A stretch of DNA of 8,581 bases from Thermococci archaeon (GTDB lineage Archaea > Methanobacteriota_B > Thermococci > Thermococcales > Thermococcaceae). Below, piece after piece: positions 5,304-8,581 of the stretch. Every line of letters begins with the position of its first letter. The stretch's first letter is position 1. The notes under the pieces are model-generated. The model saw only the letters and a list, made by a program, of their open reading frames with translations, did not search any database and had not been told where the DNA came from. The stretch covers positions 1 through 8,581 of the forward strand of contig QMUI01000026.1 in the NCBI GenBank assembly GCA_003660485.1, in the 5' to 3' direction. The position numbers and the translations under genes are program-made.

Positions 5304-6488
5304 ATGCTTCTGGAGGCTCCGGTTTACAAGGAGATTTTCGGTGCTGTAACAATTTATGAGCTACAAAAAGTTATAAAGATGGATACCGAAACCGAGGAAG
5401 TTCCCATTTACACGATAACTAACCTCCCTCGAGATAAGATTTACGAGACCCTGGGAAAAATGGCAGTGATAGTGCCAATGAAGAACGAGAAGCTTCACTT
5501 GGTAGATGGCGTTCTTAAGGCAATCCCACACAAGTGTCCAATAATAATAGTCTCAAACAGCAAGAGGGAAGGACCTAACAGGTACAAGATGGAAGTTGAC
5601 TTGGTGAGGCACTTCTACAACTTAACTCACTCTAAAGTTATAATGGTTCATCAGAAGGATCCTGGACTCGCCAAGGCATTCAAGGAAGTTGGCTACACAG
5701 ATATTCTTGACAACAGTGGGAACATAAGAAATGGAAAGGGAGAAGGCATGTTGATTGGGATACTCCTCGCCAAGGTGATTGGAGCCGAGTACGTTGGATT
5801 TGTTGATGCAGACAACTACATCCCAGGCTCTGTAAACGAGTACGTAAAAGATTATGCAGCGGGATTCCTCATGAGTGAGAGCGATTACACAATGGTAAGG
5901 CTTCACTGGAGGCACAAGCCTAAAGTCACAAAGGGAACTCTGTACTTCAAGAAGTGGGGAAGGGTCAGCGAAATCACAAACCACTACTTAAACATGCTCA
6001 TAAGCGAGCAGACAGCATTTGAAACAACGATAATGGTAACAGGGAACGCGGGAGAGCATGCGATGACTATGAAGTTAGCCGAGATAATGCCCTTCTCTAC
6101 GGGCTATTCAATAGAACCCTACGAAATAGTCTACCTCCTAGAGAGATTCGGGAAGTGGGAAGAGGTCGAGGAGTTCAAGGACGTCTTCGATCAAGGAATA
6201 GAGATATTCCAAATTGAAACGTTGAACCCCCACTTCCATGAGGATAAGGGCCAGGAGCACGTCAAGGAGATGATCCTGCTAAGCTTGGCAACAATCTACC
6301 ACTCAAAGCTGGCTTCAAATACTTTAAAGAAGAGAATCCTCGCGGACTTGGTGGAGCACGGCATAATTAAGAGGGGCGAAGAGCCTCCAAAGCCCATAAT
6401 TATGAGGCCAATTAAGGATATTCCGATAAAGGAGTGGTTTGAGATAGCTGAGGACAACGCAGAAACCCTGCTGAGGTTTGAGGTATGA
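5304..6488 (+). CDS. mpgS: Mannosyl-3-phosphoglycerate synthase (GT55)
   Basis: Transfers mannose from GDP-mannose to D-3-phosphoglycerate, the first step of the two-step route to the compatible solute mannosylglycerate. The 394-residue protein matches Pyrococcus MpgS in length and along its whole sequence. It has the [13 protein letters not shown] segment (58-70), a nucleotide-sugar-binding [11 protein letters not shown] region (84-94) and the metal-binding DAD at 168-170 in [12 protein letters not shown]. Conserved RLHWRHKPK (199-207) and [12 protein letters not shown] (245-256) blocks follow. No membrane segment is present. A TTG at 5292 would add four residues. The ATG at 5304 is preferred because GGTGGTC (5295-5301) precedes it and the protein then starts as known family members do. 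It is the first gene of the mpg operon; its stop overlaps the mpgP start as ATGA. In Pyrococcus, mannosylglycerate is known to rise under salt stress. Confidence 0.97.
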   Translation: MLLEAPVYKEIFGAVTIYELQKVIKMDTETEEVPIYTITNLPRDKIYETLGKMAVIVPMKNEKLHLVDGVLKAIPHKCPIIIVSNSKREGPNRYKMEVDLVRHFYNLTHSKVIMVHQKDPGLAKAFKEVGYTDILDNSGNIRNGKGEGMLIGILLAKVIGAEYVGFVDADNYIPGSVNEYVKDYAAGFLMSESDYTMVRLHWRHKPKVTKGTLYFKKWGRVSEITNHYLNMLISEQTAFETTIMVTGNAGEHAMTMKLAEIMPFSTGYSIEPYEIVYLLERFGKWEEVEEFKDVFDQGIEIFQIETLNPHFHEDKGQEHVKEMILLSLATIYHSKLASNTLKKRILADLVEHGIIKRGEEPPKPIIMRPIKDIPIKEWFEIAEDNAETLLRFEV

Positions 6489-7216
6489 TCAGGGTTATAT
6501 TCTTTGACTTGGATAAAACCCTACTCCCAGAGTACGATCCTGAGCCGGCCAAACCAGTAATAAAGGAGCTCAAGAGGAGGGGCTATGAAATAATCTTCAA
6601 CTCATCAAAGACGAGGGCAGAGCAAGAGTACTATAGGGAGCACCTTAAGGTGGGAACACCCTTCATAGTGGAGAACGGGAGTGCAATTTACATTCCAAAG
6701 GGCTACTTCCCATTTTCAATCCAGGGCAGGGAGACCAGGGAATACATAGTTGTTGAGCTCGGAGTTGGGGTTGAGGAAATAAGGAAGGAGCTAAAGGCCC
6801 TAGAGACGTCCTACGGCCTCAAATATTATGCAAACTCTACAAAGGAAGAAATTGCAGAGTTCACGAAGATGCCCCTTGATCTGGTTCCCTTAGCGATGGA
6901 GAGGGAGTACAGCGAAACGATATTCACTTGGAGCAGGGACGGCTGGCAGGACATTCTCAAGGGGAGAGGGTTTAACGTTACGATGGGAAGCAGGTTTTAT
7001 GCCATCCATGGGCACTCCGATAAAGGGAAGGCAGCTAAAATTCTCCTAGACTTATATAGGAGGCTCGATCAGGTTAAGAGCTATGCCGTTGGTGACGGTT
7101 ACAATGACTTCCCCATGTTCGATGTCGTTGATGAGGCCTTTCTCATAGGGAAGTTGAGGCATGAAAATGCAAAAAATGTCTCCTCGATAGAGGAAGTTTT
7201 GGAGGTGATAGAATGA
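6485..7216 (+). CDS. mpgP: Mannosyl-3-phosphoglycerate phosphatase (HAD superfamily, type IIB)
   Basis: Dephosphorylates mannosyl-3-phosphoglycerate to mannosylglycerate. The 243-residue HAD phosphatase has all four family motifs. The nucleophile motif DLDKT is at 8-12, with Asp8 as nucleophile and Asp10 as acid/base. The Ser of FNSSKTR is near 40, Lys180 or Lys182 lies in SDKGKAA, and the metal-binding GDGYND is at 203-208. A cap region lies between motifs II and III (about 85-165), as in the COF-like IIB group. The size is normal for archaeal MpgP. The ATG overlaps the mpgS stop by four bases (ATGA) and its own stop overlaps the manC start the same way, so the three proteins are probably translationally coupled. 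Confidence 0.96.
   Translation: MIRVIFFDLDKTLLPEYDPEPAKPVIKELKRRGYEIIFNSSKTRAEQEYYREHLKVGTPFIVENGSAIYIPKGYFPFSIQGRETREYIVVELGVGVEEIRKELKALETSYGLKYYANSTKEEIAEFTKMPLDLVPLAMEREYSETIFTWSRDGWQDILKGRGFNVTMGSRFYAIHGHSDKGKAAKILLDLYRRLDQVKSYAVGDGYNDFPMFDVVDEAFLIGKLRHENAKNVSSIEEVLEVIE
7201..7209 (+). promoter_or_regulatory. Ribosome binding site of manC
   Basis: GGAGGTGAT inside the 3' end of mpgP fits the complement of the archaeal 16S rRNA tail at every base. It stands at optimal distance (seven bases from GGAGG to the ATG at 7213). It is the strongest site of the operon and fixes the manC start. Confidence 0.85.
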
Positions 7217-8581
7217 AAACCCTGATATTAGCTGGGGGTAAAGGAACGAGGCTCTGGCCCTTAAGCAGAGAGATGATGCCCAAGCAGTTCATAAAGTTCT
7301 TCAACGAGAAGTCCCTATTCCAGAAAACCATGGAGAGGGCTTTACTATTCTCAAAGCCGAAAGAGATATTCATAGTGACAAATAGGGAGTACAGGTTTAG
7401 GGTTCTCGATGATCTTGATGAACTGGGAGTTAAGGTTCCTGAGGAAAACGTTCTCCTTGAGCCAGTCGGAAAGAACACGCTACCCGCGATATACTGGGGC
7501 CTTAAAGTCATAGATGAAAACTATGGCGACTCCATAGTTGCCGTCCTTCCAAGCGATCACGCGATTGAAGTTAATGACAACTACATCGAAGCCTTCAAGA
7601 AGGCAGAAAAGCTCGCGGAGAAGTACCTCGTCACCTTTGGAATAAAGCCAACTAAACCCCACACAGGCTACGGTTACATAAAGCCGGGGGAGAAGATAGA
7701 GGTGGAAGGAAAGTTCCTGGGGTACTTAGTTGATGAATTCAAGGAGAAGCCCGATCTTGAAACCGCGAAGAGGTACGTCGAGAGCGGCTACTACTGGAAC
7801 AGCGGAATGTTCATGTTCAGAACATCCGTTTTCATGGAGGAAGCTAGAAGGCATGCCCCCGAAGTTGTTAGAGCGTTTGAGGATGGAAAGAACATAGAGG
7901 AAATATATGAGCTCGCCCCAGAGATAAGCGTTGACTACGGAGTAATGGAGAAGACTGACAAAGCAGCTGTAGTTCCACTGAACACCTACTGGAACGACCT
8001 TGGAAGCTTCGATGCGGTCTATGAAGCTTTAGAAAAGGATGAAAGCGGGAACGCGGTAAAGGTCAGGGGCTTCAAGGCTAAGTACATAAACGTTGATTCA
8101 AGGAACAATTTAATCCTCACGGAGAGGCTTACCGCTACGGTTGGAGTTGAAGACCTAGTAATCATAGATACTGGAGACGCCCTGCTCGTTGCAAAGAAGG
8201 GAGAGACCCAGAAGGTGAAGGAAGTATACAAGAGGCTTAAAGAGCAGAACGATGAGAGGGCGGTAGTTCATAGAACTGCCTATAGGCCCTGGGGTAGCTA
8301 CACAGTTCTAGAGGAGGGGGAGAGGTACAAGATAAAGAGGATAACGGTCCTCCCAGGGAAGAAGCTCTCCCTCCAGATGCACTACCACAGGAGCGAACAC
8401 TGGGTAGTTGTCAGGGGAACCGCTAAGGTTCGGGTCGGGGACAAGGAGTTCATCTTGAGGCCAGGGGAGAGCACTTTCATTCCTGCGGGTGTAGTTCACA
8501 GGCTCGAGAACCCAGGAAAGGTAATTCTGGAGGTCATAGAAACTCAGATCGGAGAGTACTTAGAAGAGGACGACATAGTCA
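7213..8581 (+). CDS. manC: Mannose-1-phosphate guanylyltransferase / mannose-6-phosphate isomerase (partial at right edge)
   Basis: Bifunctional enzyme that interconverts fructose-6-P and mannose-6-P and makes GDP-mannose from mannose-1-P and GTP. Its product feeds MpgS and also glycosylation. 456 codons are present without a stop; family members in Pyrococcus have about 464, so only a few residues lie beyond the window. The N-terminal nucleotidyltransferase has [14 protein letters not shown] (6-19), LPSDHAI (112-118), TGYGYIK (151-157), an FKEKPD loop (176-181; the lysine loop often reads FVEKP) and YYWNSGMF (193-200). The C-terminal isomerase/cupin domain has RPWGSY (358-363), [18 protein letters not shown] (387-404) with its metal-binding His/Glu, and [12 protein letters not shown] (422-433). 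The ATG overlaps the mpgP stop (ATGA) and is preceded by a perfect ribosome binding site. In known Pyrococcus operons a phosphomannomutase gene follows. Confidence 0.96.
   Translation, partial: MKTLILAGGKGTRLWPLSREMMPKQFIKFFNEKSLFQKTMERALLFSKPKEIFIVTNREYRFRVLDDLDELGVKVPEENVLLEPVGKNTLPAIYWGLKVIDENYGDSIVAVLPSDHAIEVNDNYIEAFKKAEKLAEKYLVTFGIKPTKPHTGYGYIKPGEKIEVEGKFLGYLVDEFKEKPDLETAKRYVESGYYWNSGMFMFRTSVFMEEARRHAPEVVRAFEDGKNIEEIYELAPEISVDYGVMEKTDKAAVVPLNTYWNDLGSFDAVYEALEKDESGNAVKVRGFKAKYINVDSRNNLILTERLTATVGVEDLVIIDTGDALLVAKKGETQKVKEVYKRLKEQNDERAVVHRTAYRPWGSYTVLEEGERYKIKRITVLPGKKLSLQMHYHRSEHWVVVRGTAKVRVGDKEFILRPGESTFIPAGVVHRLENPGKVILEVIETQIGEYLEEDDIV

Noticed and set aside
5622..5984. A 120-codon minus-strand frame within mpgS
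   Set aside because: It is wholly antisense to the conserved catalytic region of MpgS and has no family features.
7405..7430. TGATGA-like sequences suggesting a C/D box guide RNA
   Set aside because: They lie inside manC, do not fit the full C box, and no D, C' or D' boxes are found at suitable distance.
7143..7662. Two overlapping minus-strand frames within mpgP/manC
   Set aside because: They are antisense to well-conserved enzyme sequence, have no start signals, and are rich in Ser/Phe/Leu as expected from reversed purine-rich codons.
1..8581. Mobile elements, CRISPR arrays, tRNA or rRNA genes
   Set aside because: No transposase or integrase, spaced direct repeats, terminal inverted repeats or cloverleaf-like sequence was recognised, and almost every base is accounted for by conserved genes.

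Overview
The window looks like a hyperthermophilic archaeon of the Thermococcales, most probably Pyrococcus; the species is not decided. The evidence is an archaeal-type TyrRS, a complete mannosylglycerate (mpgS-mpgP-manC) cassette arranged as in Pyrococcus, an archaeal DacZ-type diadenylate cyclase, a MoaD plus radical-SAM pair of the tungsten-enzyme type, purine-rich coding strands with many AGG/AGA arginine codons, archaeal TATA boxes and GGAGGTGAT-like ribosome binding sites. Coding density is very high. No stretch over 300 bases lacks a gene, and I saw no RNA gene, mobile element, CRISPR array or prophage sequence.

Layout. (1) 1-1195: promoter and tyrS on the plus strand. (2) 1185-2708, minus strand: a compact operon ubiX - Lrp/AsnC regulator - CYTH-domain protein, whose 3' end overlaps tyrS by 11 bp. 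(3) 2779-3585, plus strand: dacZ, divergent from ubiX across a 61-70 bp gap with one near-symmetric TATA box. (4) 3565-5232, minus strand: MoaD-like sulfur carrier/cofactor protein - radical SAM/SPASM maturase - small coiled-coil protein, convergent with dacZ with a 21 bp overlap. (5) 5304 to the right edge, plus strand: mpgS-mpgP-manC, divergent from moaD across 71 bp that again holds one TATA box readable both ways. manC is cut by the window edge about eight codons before its expected end.

How the genes fit together. The mpg operon makes the compatible solute mannosylglycerate: ManC supplies mannose-1-phosphate and GDP-mannose, MpgS couples GDP-mannose to 3-phosphoglycerate, and MpgP removes the phosphate. 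The MoaD/radical-SAM/coiled-coil operon looks like a maturation cassette for a tungstopterin enzyme of the AOR family encoded elsewhere. UbiX makes prenylated FMN for a UbiD-family decarboxylase; in archaea of this type that is probably the enzyme of the modified mevalonate pathway. DacZ makes c-di-AMP. The function of the CYTH protein and the targets of the Lrp-like regulator are unknown.

All main families here are known. The less explained parts are the two symmetric divergent promoters, an inverted repeat next to the ubiX/dacZ TATA box that could be an operator for the Lrp-like protein, the unidentified coiled-coil protein in the cofactor operon, the extra cysteines at the end of the radical SAM protein, and a c-di-AMP synthase placed between a CYTH operon and a compatible-solute operon.
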